A DNA stretch of 64,000 bases, from positions 1,466,527 to 1,530,526 of the forward strand of contig NZ_KB900539.1 in the NCBI RefSeq assembly GCF_000378945.1. Reading direction: 5' to 3'. Origin of the DNA: Methyloversatilis universalis EHg5. GTDB lineage: Bacteria; Pseudomonadota; Gammaproteobacteria; Burkholderiales; Rhodocyclaceae. The notes beneath the pieces are model-generated. The model saw only the letters and a program-made list of their open reading frames with translations. It made no database searches and was not told where the DNA came from. This document shows positions 1-9,036 of this stretch, piece by piece. Each line of letters begins with the position of its first letter. Position 1 is the first letter of the stretch. The translations under genes were made by a program, and so were the position numbers.

Positions 1-1406
1 GCATCATCGTGTCGCCGCAGGGCCGGCTCAACCTGCAGGACGTGGTGCGCAAGGACGCGGCCGCCCCGTCGGCGCCGACGCCTGCACCGGTCGCTGCCGC
101 GAAGCCGGCACCGGCGCCGGCCGTGCCCGCAAAGGGCGCCGCCGCGCCGGCGGGCAGCCAGAGCGCGGCGCTGGCGCAGATGATCAATGCGGCACGTCCG
201 CCGATCGATGTGAAGACGGTCGTGATGCAGGGCGGCCGGGTTGATTTCAGCGATTTCTTCATCAAGCCGAACTACCGCGCCCAGCTGTCCGAACTGGGCG
301 GGCGGGTGTCCGGCCTCAGTTCCGCCTCCGGCACCGCCGGCGAGGTGGAACTGCGCGGTCTGGTCGAAGGGTCGGCGCCGATCGACATCACCGGTCGCAT
401 CAATCCGCTGGCTGAATCGCTCTTCCTCGACATCAAGGCCAGTGCGCGCGGCATTGAACTGGCGCCGCTGTCGCCGTATTCGGGCAAGTACGTCGGCTAC
501 GGCATCGAGAAGGGCAAGCTGAGCGTGAACATTGCCTACAAGATCGACAAGGACCAGCTGACCGCGCAGAACAACGTGATTCTCGACCAGCTCACTTTCG
601 GCAACCGGGTGGACAGCCCGGACGCGATCAAGGCGCCGGTGCTGCTGGCGGTGTCGCTGCTGAAGGACCGCAATGGCGTGATCGACATCAATCTGCCGAT
701 CAGCGGCTCGCTGTCCGACCCGCAGTTCTCGATCGGCGGCATCGTGGTGAAGGTGATCGTGAACCTCATCGTGAAGGCGGTCACCTCGCCGTTTGCGCTG
801 CTCGGTTCGCTGTTCGGCTCCGACGCCGATCTCGATCACGTGGCGTTCGAGCCGGGCCGCGCCGTGCTGAATGATGAGGCGCGCGGCAAGCTGGACACGC
901 TGGGCAAGGCGCTGGCCGATCGTCCGGCGCTGAAACTGGAAGTGACCGGCCGCACCGACCGTGCGACCGACATCGAAGGCTACCGCCGTGCGCTGCTCGA
1001 CCAGAAGGTGCGCGCAGCGAAGGCGGCCAGGGCCAAGACTTCGGTCGAGGGTGTCACGGTGTCGCCGGACGAGTACCCGGAACTGCTGAAGGCGGTGTAC
1101 AAGGCCTCGGATTTCCCCAAACCGCGCAATGTGGTGGGCATGGCCAAGGACCTGCCGGTGCCGGAGATGGAAAAGCTCATCCTGACCAATACCGACGTGA
1201 GCGACGAAGACCTTCGCCTGCTCGGTCTGGCCCGTGCGCAGGCGGTGAAGGAGTATCTGAGCCGCAACGCCAAGGTCGACGACGCCCGGCTGTTCGTGCT
1301 GGCGCCCAAGGCCGGCGAAGGTGACAGGGCGGCGGACAAGACCGAAGACAAGGCGAAGGACGGCAAGGCTGCGCCGTCGCGTGCCGACTTCTCGATCAAG
1401 AACTGA
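1..1406 (+). CDS. DUF748 family envelope protein, C-terminal part
   Basis: The reading frame is open from the first bases, so the 5' end lies outside the window; a GTG at position 9 is probably internal. The visible 465 residues begin with LNLQDVVRK and an Ala/Pro-rich linker, followed by AsmA/DUF748-like beta-strand repeats such as GGRVDFSDFFIKPNY. The C-terminal part, from about residue 275, contains VAFEPGRAVLNDEARGKLDTL, which resembles the OmpA-like tail of DUF748 proteins. Such proteins are large, periplasm-spanning and thought to serve the cell envelope, possibly in lipid transfer; the exact role here is unknown. The stop overlaps the 3' end of the convergent peroxiredoxin gene by 11 bases. 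Confidence 0.75.
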   Translation, partial: IIVSPQGRLNLQDVVRKDAAAPSAPTPAPVAAAKPAPAPAVPAKGAAAPAGSQSAALAQMINAARPPIDVKTVVMQGGRVDFSDFFIKPNYRAQLSELGGRVSGLSSASGTAGEVELRGLVEGSAPIDITGRINPLAESLFLDIKASARGIELAPLSPYSGKYVGYGIEKGKLSVNIAYKIDKDQLTAQNNVILDQLTFGNRVDSPDAIKAPVLLAVSLLKDRNGVIDINLPISGSLSDPQFSIGGIVVKVIVNLIVKAVTSPFALLGSLFGSDADLDHVAFEPGRAVLNDEARGKLDTLGKALADRPALKLEVTGRTDRATDIEGYRRALLDQKVRAAKAARAKTSVEGVTVSPDEYPELLKAVYKASDFPKPRNVVGMAKDLPVPEMEKLILTNTDVSDEDLRLLGLARAQAVKEYLSRNAKVDDARLFVLAPKAGEGDRAADKTEDKAKDGKAAPSRADFSIKN

Positions 1407-1887
1407 GCGCCTCTCCGGGCAGCGTGGCCGCCTGCCCGGCGGCCACGCTGCGCAGGATTTCGCCGGCGTGGTCCTGCACGTCCGGCGTATCGATCACTTT
1501 CGCGATGCGGCCATCCGGCGAGATCAGCACGGTGATGCGCCGGTAGGCGCCGAGCCGGCTGCGCAGCCAGCCGCCGACGCCATCGCCCAGCGCCCCATAG
1601 GCGCGGCCCAGGGTCTGGCCGGCATCCACCAGCAGCGGAAAGTTCAGCCGGTGCTTCGCGGCGAAGGCGCGGTGCGCGGTGCCGTCCTGCGCCGATACGC
1701 CGAGCACCGCAATGCCGTGTTCGGCCAGTGCCTCGCGGTGGTCGCGCACCGAGCAGGCCTGCTGCGTGCAGTGCGGCGTGTCGTCCCGCGGGTAGAAGTA
1801 GAGCGCCAGCCAGCGGCCGCGGTAGTCGGCGAGACGGTGGCGGATGCCGTTCTGGTCCAGGGCGTCGAAAGAGGGTGCGGTGGTCAT
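1396..1887 (-). CDS. Peroxiredoxin, BCP/AhpC-TSA type
   Basis: A 163-residue thioredoxin-fold peroxidase expected to reduce hydroperoxides in the cytoplasm using thiol donors. The peroxidatic motif PxxxTxxC is present as PRDDTPHC, with the peroxidatic cysteine near residue 40 and a second cysteine at 45, the BCP-like CxxxxC arrangement. Other fold landmarks are YRGRWLALYFYP at the first beta strand and VLGVSAQD in the middle. The length fits the BCP subfamily. It converges tail-to-tail with the DUF748 gene and lies 44 bases downstream of dnaE2 on the same strand. The assignment to BCP rather than another Prx subfamily rests on the cysteine spacing only. Confidence 0.9.
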   Translation of the reverse strand: MTTAPSFDALDQNGIRHRLADYRGRWLALYFYPRDDTPHCTQQACSVRDHREALAEHGIAVLGVSAQDGTAHRAFAAKHRLNFPLLVDAGQTLGRAYGALGDGVGGWLRSRLGAYRRITVLISPDGRIAKVIDTPDVQDHAGEILRSVAAGQAATLPGEALSS

Positions 1888-1931
1888 GACAGGTCCTCGG
1901 TGAATGCTGCGTGATATGGGGGCGGCAGGCG

Positions 1932-4900
1932 TCAGTGAAAGTCCCGGCTGCGCGGTACGAGATCGCCCAGCAGCGCGGAGCGGTCGACCAGACGGCGCGC
2001 GACCAGATGGATCACTTCGCCCTCGCGTGACACCTGGCCGTAGATGCCGAGCAGGGTGGCGTCGAGCACCTCGCGCCGCTGCCGGGTCTGCACGTCCTTG
2101 TGCACGATGATGTTGGCCAGCCCGGTTTCGTCTTCCACGGTCACGAACATCACCTCTTTTGCGGTGCCCGGCCGCTGACGGCCGGTCACGATGCCGGCGG
2201 CGCGGGCGAGCGCGCGGTCGGGCAGGGTGCGCAGTTCGGCTGCGGTGATGAAACGTTCCGCCGCCAGCCGGCGGCGCAGCAGCGCCAGCGGATGCCGGCC
2301 CAGCGTGAAGCCCTGGCTTGCGTAGTCGGCCACGATGTTCTCGCCTTCGCCCGGCGAAGGCAGCGCCAGCGGCGTTTCGTTCAGTGCGGCATCATGCAGC
2401 AGCGCGGCCGGGCGGCGCACCGCCGCCTGCCAGTGGGCCTGCCGCCGGTGACCGGCCAGCGAGGCCAGGGCACCGCCGGCGGCCAGTACGCGCAATGCGC
2501 CGCGGTCGAGCCGGGTGCGCCGGGCCAGGTCGTCCACGCTGTTGAACGCCGCCTGCGCGCGCGCCTGGACGATGCGCTGCACGATGTCGGCCGAAGCGCC
2601 CCTGAGCATGCGCAGCCCCAGGCGCACGCTGGGGTGAGGCGTACCTGCACGGGCAGCCGCTACCGGTTCGAGCACGCAGTCCCAGCCGCTCACGGCCACG
2701 TCGGCCGGCAACACCTCGACACCGTGCGCCCGCGCGTCCGCGATCAGCTGGGCCGGCGCGTAGAAGCCCATGGGCTGGCTGTTCAGCAGGCCGCACAGGA
2801 AGGCGGCCGGGTGATGGCACTTGAGCCAGGAGGAGGCGTAGACCAGCAGCGCGAAACTGGCGGAATGCGATTCCGGGAAGCCGTAGCTGGAAAACCCCTG
2901 GATCTGCTGGTAGATGCGGTCGGCGAATGCCTGCGTGTAGCCTCTGGCGAGCAGTCCATCGGTCAGTTTCTGCTGGAATCTTTCCAGCGTGCCCTTCTGC
3001 CGCCACGCCGCCATCGAGCGCCGCATCTGGTCGGCTTCGCCTTCGGTAAAGCCGGCCGCGACCACGGCCAGTTGCATCACCTGTTCCTGGAAGATGGGCA
3101 CGCCCAGTGTGCGTTCCAGCACCGGCCGCAGTTCGTCCGACGGGTATTCGATCGCTTCGGGTGACAGTTGCCGTCGCTGCAGGTAGGGATGAACCATGCC
3201 GCCCTGTATCGGCCCCGGGCGCACGATGGCGACCTGGATGACCAGGTCGTAATAGCGACGCGGCCGCAGCCGCGGCAGCATGCTCATCTGCGCGCGCGAT
3301 TCGACCTGGAACACGCCGACCGATGCGCCGCGGCACAGCATGTCGTAGGTGGCCATGTCTTCCGGCGGAATGTCGGCCAGCGTGCGCGGAGCGCGTCCGC
3401 GTGCGGAGGCCTCCGCGGCCGGGTGGTCCTGGTAAGCCTCCAGCGACTGCAGCGCCTTCCGTATCGCGGTGAGCATGCCCAGCGCCAGCACGTCCACCTT
3501 CATCAGGCCGACCGCTTCCAGGTCGTCCTTGTCCCACTGGATGACGCAGCGTTCGGGCATGCGCGCGTTCTCGATCGGCACCAGACTGGACAGCCGGCCG
3601 CGCGCGATGACGAAACCGCCCACGTGCTGCGACAGGTGGCGCGGTGCGCCGATCAGTTCGTTGGCCAGTTCCATCAGCCGCTGCACCCGCGGGGAGGCGG
3701 GGCTGAAGCCGGCCTCACGCAGCCTGTCCTCGCGCACGCTGCCGCCGTCCCACCACATGTGGCCGCGGGTGAGGCGGTCCAGCGCGTCGTCGCTGAAACC
3801 CAGTGCGCGGCCGACGTCGCGCAGCGCCGAACGCGGCCGGTAGCAGGCAAGGCTGGCCGCCAGTGCGGCGCGATCGCGGCCGTACTTGCGGTAGATGTAC
3901 TGGATCACTTCTTCCCGCCGCTCGTGTTCGAAGTCGACGTCGATGTCCGGCGCCTCCGCGCGCTCGCGCGACATGAAGCGGCCGGTCAGCATGTGGGCGC
4001 GCCACGGGTCGACTTCGGTCACGCCGATGCAGTAGCACACCGCCGAATTGGCGGCTGAACCGCGGCCCTGGCACAGGATGTCCTGGCTGCGGGCCCAGGC
4101 CACGATGTCGTACACGGTCAGGAAATAGGGCTCGTATTCCAGCGCGGCGATCAGCGCCAGTTCTTCCTCGATCTTGTTGCGCAGCCAGTCCGCCTTGCGC
4201 GCGAAAGCTTCGTCGCTCATGCGGAGCACACGGCGGATCTGGCGGCAGCGTTCGACATAACCGTCCTCTGCCAGCTGGCGCAGCCAGGACGCCGGTGTAT
4301 GGCCGGCCGGCACGATTTCCTCCGGGTATTCGTACTTCAGTTCATCCAGCGAGAACGTGCATGCGCGGGCGATCTGCACGGTGGCGTCCAGCAGTGCCGG
4401 CGGGTACAGCGCGGCCAGCCGGTGCAGCGGCCGCAGATGGCGTTCGCCGTTCGGGAACAGCGCGCCGTCGCATTCGGCCAGCGTGCGGTGCAGCCGGATC
4501 GCGGTCAGCGTGTCCTGCAGCCGGCGGCGTGCCCGCACATGCATGTGCACGTCACCTGCTGCGCACAACGGAATGCCGCAGGCGGCGGACACCGACTGCA
4601 GCGTGGCCAGCCGCGCGCTGTCGTCCGCCTGCAGATGTCGCTCCATTGCCAGCCAGGCGCGTCCATTGAAGCGCCGCATCAGCCATTCCGCATCCGCCTG
4701 CAGCGCGGCCGGGTCGAGTGCCTGCGCGGTGTCCGGCAGCAGCAGCGCGATGCAGTCGGGCAGGCCGCCGTCCAGATTTGCGCGGCTCAGGTGATAGCGC
4801 CCCTTTTCGCTGGCGCGCCGGCCGAGCGTGATCAGTTCGCACAGCTGGCCGTAGCCCGCGCGCTTGCGCGCCAGCAGCACCAGCTTCGGGCCGTCGGCCA

Positions 4901-5120
4901 GCCGGATCTCGCTGCCGATGATGAGAGCAGGCCGGGGCGCGGGCAGGGCACGCAGCGCGGCATGCGCACGCACAACGCCGGCCACCGAACATTCGTCGGT
5001 CAGTGCCAGGGCCTCGTAGCCGAGCGCTGCGGCGCGCGTCACCAGTTCTTCCGGCGACGAGGCGCCGCGCTGGAAGCTGAAGTGGCTGAGGCAGTGAAGT
5101 TCGGCGTAGACGGCAGGCAT
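1932..5120 (-). CDS. dnaE2: Error-prone DNA polymerase III alpha subunit DnaE2 (ImuC)
   Basis: A C-family polymerase of 1062 residues used for translesion synthesis during SOS. The N-terminal PHP domain begins AELHCLSHFSFQRGASS. The polymerase core has the PDIDVDFEHERREE catalytic aspartates and GFPESHSASFALLVYASSW. The end, LVPRSRDFH, and the stretch MRRSMAAWRQKG are typical of DnaE2 rather than the replicative DnaE1. The ATG at 5120 is chosen because translation then begins at the conserved MPAVYAELHC; a longer in-frame ATG at 5150 would lie upstream of the predicted transcript. A LexA box sits just before this start. No imuA or imuB lies next to it, although these partners usually accompany dnaE2. 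Confidence 0.93.
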   Translation of the reverse strand: MPAVYAELHCLSHFSFQRGASSPEELVTRAAALGYEALALTDECSVAGVVRAHAALRALPAPRPALIIGSEIRLADGPKLVLLARKRAGYGQLCELITLGRRASEKGRYHLSRANLDGGLPDCIALLLPDTAQALDPAALQADAEWLMRRFNGRAWLAMERHLQADDSARLATLQSVSAACGIPLCAAGDVHMHVRARRRLQDTLTAIRLHRTLAECDGALFPNGERHLRPLHRLAALYPPALLDATVQIARACTFSLDELKYEYPEEIVPAGHTPASWLRQLAEDGYVERCRQIRRVLRMSDEAFARKADWLRNKIEEELALIAALEYEPYFLTVYDIVAWARSQDILCQGRGSAANSAVCYCIGVTEVDPWRAHMLTGRFMSRERAEAPDIDVDFEHERREEVIQYIYRKYGRDRAALAASLACYRPRSALRDVGRALGFSDDALDRLTRGHMWWDGGSVREDRLREAGFSPASPRVQRLMELANELIGAPRHLSQHVGGFVIARGRLSSLVPIENARMPERCVIQWDKDDLEAVGLMKVDVLALGMLTAIRKALQSLEAYQDHPAAEASARGRAPRTLADIPPEDMATYDMLCRGASVGVFQVESRAQMSMLPRLRPRRYYDLVIQVAIVRPGPIQGGMVHPYLQRRQLSPEAIEYPSDELRPVLERTLGVPIFQEQVMQLAVVAAGFTEGEADQMRRSMAAWRQKGTLERFQQKLTDGLLARGYTQAFADRIYQQIQGFSSYGFPESHSASFALLVYASSWLKCHHPAAFLCGLLNSQPMGFYAPAQLIADARAHGVEVLPADVAVSGWDCVLEPVAAARAGTPHPSVRLGLRMLRGASADIVQRIVQARAQAAFNSVDDLARRTRLDRGALRVLAAGGALASLAGHRRQAHWQAAVRRPAALLHDAALNETPLALPSPGEGENIVADYASQGFTLGRHPLALLRRRLAAERFITAAELRTLPDRALARAAGIVTGRQRPGTAKEVMFVTVEDETGLANIIVHKDVQTRQRREVLDATLLGIYGQVSREGEVIHLVARRLVDRSALLGDLVPRSRDFH

Positions 5121-5127
5121 GGGAGTG

Positions 5128-5170
5128 AACTGTTTTTTTATACAGTACATGGTGCCGTCACCGCTTTCAA
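5128..5170 (-). promoter_or_regulatory. LexA (SOS) box and promoter of dnaE2
   Basis: Read on the minus strand, TACTGT-N8-ACAGTT forms a near-perfect LexA site, with the CTGT-N8-ACAG core at 5130-5145. The TACTGT (5142-5147) also serves as a -10 element 17 bases from a -35 TTGAAA (5165-5170), so LexA would block RNA polymerase directly. The spacing to the ATG at 5120 fits. The site is read from the sequence; repression by LexA is inferred from the consensus. Confidence 0.85.
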
Positions 5171-5775
5171 TCTCTGTGGCGCGCAGTGCGATGCGCGTGA
5201 AGAAGACTGTGCCGATCGACGCAGTCCGCACATCCGGTGTTCAGCATTCGCTGCCGGGTAAGGCGTGACCGGGGCGCGCTGGCGGTGCGCGTCGTGCAGC
5301 ACGCCCCGTGGCGGTGCGCAGGCCGGGGGCGGCCTGCGCGTCGATGTCATGCCGGAGCCAGCGCCGGCGCAGGGTTTGCGGAGAGCGCATCGCATCGGCC
5401 GCCGGTCGGTGAAGCTGCGTCGGCAGGCATGGACCACAACTTGCTGTGATCCGGTCAACGTCGTGTCGTGCATGGACGTCAACGATTCCATGCGCAGAGA
5501 GCGCGGGAAGGGAACTTCGGTGACGACCGCAATATCGACTGGACACGGACTTGTGACCATGTGTTGCGTGAGTGTTGCATCTGCGCATCTTGTGCCCGAT
5601 GTCTCGACACGACGCGCACGCTTCGGAGCAGGATGGTGATCACGCCGCTTATCGAGCTTTCATCGAGAGCGCGGGTGAACCAAGCTGAACATGTGGGGGT
5701 GCGGTGGAATCGCGCGTACCGCGCGGGTCTTCCGGACCACCTTGTATGAAGGTCAACGGAGACTTGGAGATCAGC
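5171..5775. other. Gene-free interval between dnaE2 and prkA
   Basis: About 600 bases without a convincing gene. It holds a perfect hairpin: a 10-base stem at 5316-5325 paired with 5330-5339 and a GGGG loop. The hairpin has no U-tract, so it is not an obvious terminator. The right part must contain the prkA promoter, but no clear -35/-10 pair was found. Short frames here lack ribosome sites and known motifs. Confidence 0.5.
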
Positions 5776-7698
5776 ATGGACATCGTCAGTCATTTCGCCG
5801 CGCGTTTCGAACGCACCCGCGAAGAGGAACTTTCGCTGGAGGAATATCTCGCGGAGTGCAAGCGCGACCCGCTGGCCTACGCGAGTGCGGCCGAACGCAT
5901 GCTGAAGGCGATCGGTGAGCCGCAGACGGTGGACACCCGGAACGATCCGCGGCTGTCGCGCATCTTCGCCAACAAGGTGATCAAGATCTATCCGGCCTTC
6001 GCCGAGTTCTACGGCATGGAGGACGCGATCGAGCAGGTGGTGAGCTACTTCCGCCACGCCGCCCAGGGGCTGGAGGAAAAGAAGCAGATCCTCTATCTGC
6101 TGGGCCCGGTCGGCGGCGGCAAGTCGTCGATCGCCGAACGGCTGAAGGCGCTGATGCAGGAAGTGCCCTTCTACGCGATCAAGGGGTCGCCGGTGAATGA
6201 ATCGCCGCTGGGCCTGTTCGACCCGGCCGAGGACGGCGACATCCTGGAGAAGGAATACGGCATTCCGCGCCGCTATCTCAACCGCATCCTGAGCCCGTGG
6301 GCGGTCAAGCGGCTGGAGGAGTTCGGCGGTGACATCCGCAGGTTCCGCGTGGTCAAGCGCTACCCCAGCGTGCTCAAGCAGATCGGCATCGCCAAGACCG
6401 AGCCGGGCGACGAGAACAACCAGGATATTTCGTCGCTGGTGGGCAAGGTCGACATCCGCAAGCTCGAAACCTTCGCGCAGGACGACCCGGACGCCTACAG
6501 CTTCTCCGGTGGCCTGTGCCTGGCCAACCAGGGGCTGCTCGAATTCGTCGAAATGTTCAAGGCGCCGATCAAGGTGCTGCACCCGCTGCTTACCGCGACC
6601 CAGGAAGGTAACTTCAAGGGTACCGAGGGCTTCGGCGCGATTCCGTTCGACGGCGTGGTGCTGGCCCACTCGAATGAGAGCGAGTGGAAAGCCTTCCGCA
6701 ACAACAAGAACAACGAAGCCTTCCTCGACCGCATCTACATCGTGAAGGTGCCGTACTGCCTGCGCGTGTCCGAAGAGGTGCACATCTACGAGAAGTTGCT
6801 GCGCGGTTCGTCGCTGGCCGACGCGGTGTGCGCGCCGGGCACGCTGAAGATGATGGCGCAGTTCGCCGCGCTCACCCGGCTCAAGGAGCCGGAGAACTCC
6901 AGCCTGTATTCGAAGATGCAGGTGTATGACGGCGAGAACCTGAAGGACACCGATCCGCGCGCCAAGAGCTATCAGGAGTACCGCGACTACGCCGGCGTCG
7001 ATGAGGGCATGAGCGGCATTTCGACCCGCTTCGCGTTCAAGATCCTGTCCAAGGTGTTCAACTTCGATTCGACCGAAGTGGCGGCCAACCCGGTGCACCT
7101 GATGTATGTGCTGGAACAGCAGATCGAGCGCGAACAGTTCCCGCAGGACGTGGAACAGAAGTACATCGCCTTCATCAAGGAACACCTGTCGCCGCGCTAC
7201 GCCGAATTCATCGGCAAGGAAATCCAGACTGCCTATCTGGAAAGCTACAGCGAATACGGCCAGAACATCTTCGACCGCTACGTCACCTACGCCGATTACT
7301 GGATACAGGATCAGGAGTACCGCGATACCGACACCGGCGAAGTGTTCGACCGCGCGTCGCTGAACGGCGAACTTGAAAAGATCGAGAAGCCGGCCGGCAT
7401 CGCCAATCCGAAGGACTTCCGCAACGAGATCGTGAATTTCGTGCTGCGGGCGCGGGCCAACAATGCCGGCAAGAACCCGGTGTGGACCAGTTACGAAAAG
7501 CTGCGCACGGTGATCGAGAAGAAGATGTTCTCCAACACCGAGGAACTGCTGCCGGTCATCAGCTTCAACGCCAAGGCCAGCGCTGACGACGCCAAGAAGC
7601 ACGAGGACTTCGTCAATCGCATGGTGGGCAAGGGCTACACGCCCAAGCAGGTGCGCCTGCTGTGCGAGTGGTACCTGCGCGTGCGCAAGAGTTCGTGA
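5776..7698 (+). CDS. prkA: PrkA family serine protein kinase (YeaG)
   Basis: A 640-residue cytoplasmic AAA-like serine kinase related to Bacillus PrkA and E. coli YeaG, associated with stress, stationary-phase and nutrient-shift responses. The PrkA AAA domain occupies the first half. The Walker A motif is LLGPVGGGKSSIAERL near residue 113, followed by SPWAVKRLEEFGGD and GLLEFVEMFKAP. The C-terminal half is the PrkA-specific kinase-like region ending in LCEWYLRVRKSS. The ATG at 5776 is preceded by GGAG at suitable spacing; an earlier in-frame ATG at 5746 is possible. It is the first gene of a three-gene operon with yeaH (57 bases downstream) and spoVR, a widely conserved trio. Confidence 0.93.
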   Translation: MDIVSHFAARFERTREEELSLEEYLAECKRDPLAYASAAERMLKAIGEPQTVDTRNDPRLSRIFANKVIKIYPAFAEFYGMEDAIEQVVSYFRHAAQGLEEKKQILYLLGPVGGGKSSIAERLKALMQEVPFYAIKGSPVNESPLGLFDPAEDGDILEKEYGIPRRYLNRILSPWAVKRLEEFGGDIRRFRVVKRYPSVLKQIGIAKTEPGDENNQDISSLVGKVDIRKLETFAQDDPDAYSFSGGLCLANQGLLEFVEMFKAPIKVLHPLLTATQEGNFKGTEGFGAIPFDGVVLAHSNESEWKAFRNNKNNEAFLDRIYIVKVPYCLRVSEEVHIYEKLLRGSSLADAVCAPGTLKMMAQFAALTRLKEPENSSLYSKMQVYDGENLKDTDPRAKSYQEYRDYAGVDEGMSGISTRFAFKILSKVFNFDSTEVAANPVHLMYVLEQQIEREQFPQDVEQKYIAFIKEHLSPRYAEFIGKEIQTAYLESYSEYGQNIFDRYVTYADYWIQDQEYRDTDTGEVFDRASLNGELEKIEKPAGIANPKDFRNEIVNFVLRARANNAGKNPVWTSYEKLRTVIEKKMFSNTEELLPVISFNAKASADDAKKHEDFVNRMVGKGYTPKQVRLLCEWYLRVRKSS

Positions 7699-7755
7699 CC
7701 GTGCGGCACTGACATGAGCCGGGGCGATGCGGCCCCGGCGGGAAGGGGACACATC

Positions 7756-9036
7756 TTGCAGCAGATCATCGATCGCAGACTGGCGGGCAAGAACAAGTCC
7801 ATCGGCAACCGGGAGCGCTTCCTGCGCCGCCACAAGGAGCAGATCCGCGAGGCGGTGCGGCGCGCGGTCGAGGGCCGCGGCATACGCGACATCGCGCAGG
7901 GTGAGGACATCCACATCCCGAAGCGCGACATCAGCGAGCCGGTGTTCGGTCACGGCCAGGGTGGCAAGCGCGAAATGGTGCATCCGGGTAACAGGGACTT
8001 CGTGCAGGGTGACCGCATCGAACGCCCGCAGGGCGGAGGCGGCGGGCGCGGATCCAGTTCCGGGCAGGCCAGCGATTCCGGCGAGGGTGAGGACGATTTC
8101 GTCTTCCACCTCACGAAGGAAGAGTTCATGCAGGTCTTCTTCGATGACCTGGCCCTGCCCAACCTGATCCGCACCACGCTGGCGGAAACGCCCGAGTACA
8201 AGACGCACCGCGCCGGCTTTTCCAGCGACGGCACGCCGAACAATCTGCACGTCGTGCGTTCGATGCGTGGCGCCATCGGCCGACGCATCGCGCTCGGCAG
8301 TGAGTCGCGGCGCGAACTGCACCGGCTGGAGGCGCTGCTGGAAGAACTGCGCGCGCAGCCCGGCACGCCGGCACGGCTGCACGAGATCGAACAGATCGAG
8401 GCCGACATCGCGGCGCTGCGCGCGCGCATCGACCGCATCCCCTACCTCGACCCGATCGACCTGCGCTACCGCAGCCGGGTGCGCACGCCGGTGCCCACCG
8501 CCAAGGCGGTCATGTTCTGCCTGATGGACGTGTCGGGTTCGATGGACGAGGCGCGCAAGGATCTGGCCAAGCGCTTCTTCATCCTGCTCCACCTGTTCCT
8601 GACCCGGCATTACGAGAAGATCGAAATCGTGTTCATCCGCCACCACACGCAGGCGCAGGAGGTGAACGAGCACGACTTCTTCCACGCCACCGAAACCGGC
8701 GGCACCGTGGTGTCCAGCGCGCTGGTGCTGATGGAGGAAATCATCCAGGCACGCTATCCGCGCGGCGAATGGAACATCTACGGCGCGCAGGCCAGCGACG
8801 GCGACAACTGGCACGACGACAGCCCGCGCTGCCGCGAAATCCTGGAGCAGAAGATTCTTCCGCTGGTGCGCTACTTCGCCTACATCCAGGTGGTCGAACA
8901 GGAACAGAACCTGTGGCACGAGTATTCGGATCTGGCGGTTGAGGTGCCGAACTTCGCCATCCGCAAGGCGGCCGAGGTTGACCAGATCTACCCGGTATTC
9001 CGCGATCTGTTCAGGAAGGAAGGAGCTGCCAAATGA
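7756..9036 (+). CDS. yeaH: YeaH/DUF444 family protein with VWA-like domain
   Basis: A 426-residue DUF444 protein that works with the PrkA kinase; the biochemical role is not established. The start is taken as TTG at 7756: GGAAGGGG lies at 7741-7748 at good spacing, and translation then begins MQQIIDRRLAGKNKS, aligning with E. coli YeaH, which has IDRRLNGKNKS close to its start. An ATG at 7714 would add 14 poorly conserved residues. Conserved landmarks are VHPGNRDFVQ-like and DRIERPQGGGGG segments, then MFCLMDVSGSMDEARKD, a MIDAS-type DxSxS motif of a von Willebrand A fold, and ASDGDNWHDDSP. The stop overlaps the spoVR start as ATGA. Confidence 0.93.
   Translation: MQQIIDRRLAGKNKSIGNRERFLRRHKEQIREAVRRAVEGRGIRDIAQGEDIHIPKRDISEPVFGHGQGGKREMVHPGNRDFVQGDRIERPQGGGGGRGSSSGQASDSGEGEDDFVFHLTKEEFMQVFFDDLALPNLIRTTLAETPEYKTHRAGFSSDGTPNNLHVVRSMRGAIGRRIALGSESRRELHRLEALLEELRAQPGTPARLHEIEQIEADIAALRARIDRIPYLDPIDLRYRSRVRTPVPTAKAVMFCLMDVSGSMDEARKDLAKRFFILLHLFLTRHYEKIEIVFIRHHTQAQEVNEHDFFHATETGGTVVSSALVLMEEIIQARYPRGEWNIYGAQASDGDNWHDDSPRCREILEQKILPLVRYFAYIQVVEQEQNLWHEYSDLAVEVPNFAIRKAAEVDQIYPVFRDLFRKEGAAK

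Noticed and set aside
5540-5555. Sigma-54-like site TGGACACGGACTTGT upstream of prkA
   Set aside because: The -12 GC is replaced by GT, the -24 part lacks GGCAC, and it lies about 220 bases from the start.
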